A stretch of DNA of 5,148 nucleotides from Ruminococcus sp. (lineage in GTDB: Bacteria > Bacillota > Clostridia > Oscillospirales > Ruminococcaceae): the NCBI GenBank assembly GCA_019417865.1, contig DYCW01000298.1, positions 1 to 5,148 of the forward strand. Direction: 5' to 3'. A program made the position numbers and the translations under genes. How positions within the stretch are numbered: the stretch's first letter is position 1; the number at the start of each line of letters is the position of its first letter. Shown here piece after piece: positions 4,722 to 5,148 of this stretch. The notes below the pieces were generated by a model. The model saw nothing but the letters and a program-made list of their open reading frames with translations. It was not told where the DNA came from and searched no databases.

Positions 4722-5148
4722 GCCGTTTTCACCGAAGCAGCAGCTTGCCATGCGTTGGTGGGCGATGCCGCAGTATCAGGATTATGACGCTGTCATTTGT
4801 GATGGAGCCGTTCGGAGCGGAAAAACAGTCTGCATGTCGCTGGGATTTGTCTGCTGGGCAACGACTTGCTTTCAGGGGACAGCATTTGCACTCTGTGGAA
4901 AAACCATCACCGCTCTGCGGCGGAATGTGGTCACACCGCTGCTGCAAACCCTAAAAACACTGGGTTTTTGCTGTACAGAAAAGAGCAGCCGCAATTATGT
5001 GGATATTGCCCTTGGCGATCGCAGCAATCGGTTTTATTTGTTTGGCGGACGAGATGAGAGCAGTGCGGCATTGATTCAAGGGATTACCTTGGGCGGCGTT
5101 TTCCTGGATGAAGTTGCACTTATGCCGCAAACGTTTGTGGAACAGGCA
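4705..5148 (+). CDS. Phage terminase large subunit (TerL), 5' part only
   Basis: The first 148 codons are in the window and the frame is open at the end. ATG 4705 is preceded by GGGAG (4691-4695) at nine bases; the in-frame ATG at 4699 is only three bases from that site. The ATPase domain shows an adenine-contact region PFSPKQQ (7-13), Walker A GAVRSGKT (34-41), a CGKT segment (64-67), and Walker B with the catalytic acid, GVFLDE (131-136). The nuclease domain would lie beyond the window. TerL is the motor that pumps DNA into the prohead and cuts it. The order KQ, GxVRSGKT, LDE fits the PBSX/Terminase_3-like group (inference). It overlaps the small subunit gene by 17 bases in another frame, as in many packaging operons. 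Confidence 0.9.
   Translation, partial: MQSPFKPFSPKQQLAMRWWAMPQYQDYDAVICDGAVRSGKTVCMSLGFVCWATTCFQGTAFALCGKTITALRRNVVTPLLQTLKTLGFCCTEKSSRNYVDIALGDRSNRFYLFGGRDESSAALIQGITLGGVFLDEVALMPQTFVEQA

Larger units (their letters stand above)
4200..5148 (+). mobile_element. Edge of a prophage or phage-derived element, running out of the window
   Basis: Overlapping terminase small and large subunit genes mark the packaging module of a tailed dsDNA phage. The left limit is uncertain: the Rrf2 gene and its promoter look chromosomal, so the junction lies between about 3890 and 4200. No integrase, excisionase or att repeat is visible. The packaging module sits directly at the boundary, which is unusual for an integrated temperate phage and suggests either a permuted layout or a domesticated PBSX- or GTA-like element. 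Confidence 0.65.

Noticed and set aside
4719..5057. Open frames of 63-72 codons overlapping the large terminase gene on both strands
   Set aside because: They are shadows of the terminase frame, which carries Walker A and Walker B motifs and stays open to the window end.

Overview
The window looks like chromosomal DNA from a low-to-mid GC Gram-positive anaerobe, most likely a clostridial gut bacterium of the Ruminococcus/Oscillospiraceae type (inference). The grounds are strong AGGAGG-type ribosome binding sites, TTG starts, extended -10 promoters, many intrinsic terminators, an Rrf2 regulator, a tetracycline-protection-like GTPase typical of Clostridia, and cysteine-rich phage proteins. No species can be named from the sequence alone.

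Bases 1-483 are the end of a stable-RNA operon on the + strand: a partial tRNA-Lys(CTT), tRNA-Glu(CTC), a 5S rRNA and tRNA-Asn(GTT), closed by two strong tandem terminators. No 16S or 23S sequence is visible. Bases 484-561 hold nothing I can recognise.

Bases 562-3362 are a single-gene unit with an extended -10 promoter, a leader hairpin and a bidirectional terminator. The 865-residue product joins an EF-G/Tet(M)-like translational GTPase (about residues 1-640) to a C-terminal NYN/PIN-like nuclease domain of the YacP/Rae1 family (about 712-845). Free-standing Rae1 of Bacillus subtilis is a ribosome-associated, A-site mRNA endonuclease. The protein therefore combines a factor expected to enter the ribosomal A site with an RNase domain whose family cuts mRNA there. 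It is the best candidate in the window for an undescribed system. The domain IV tip that evicts tetracycline in Tet(M) is not conserved, so the product should not be annotated simply as tetracycline resistance.

Bases 3377-3884 carry a convergent Rrf2-family regulator on the - strand, with the three-cysteine spacing of Fe-S-sensing members, a TTG start and a good promoter. A possible + strand promoter overlaps this promoter and could drive a short transcript of about 170-200 nt that ends at a terminator near 4052-4066. Whether that transcript encodes a small protein, is an RNA, or exists at all is unresolved.

Bases 3890-4229 lack a confident gene but are dense in structure: short direct repeats, two terminator-like hairpins, a 22-bp palindrome and a 5'-leader hairpin. 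From 4230 to the window end are phage packaging genes, a small terminase subunit overlapping the start of a large terminase subunit. This marks a prophage or domesticated phage-like element running out of the window. No integrase or attachment site is visible at the chromosome-phage junction.
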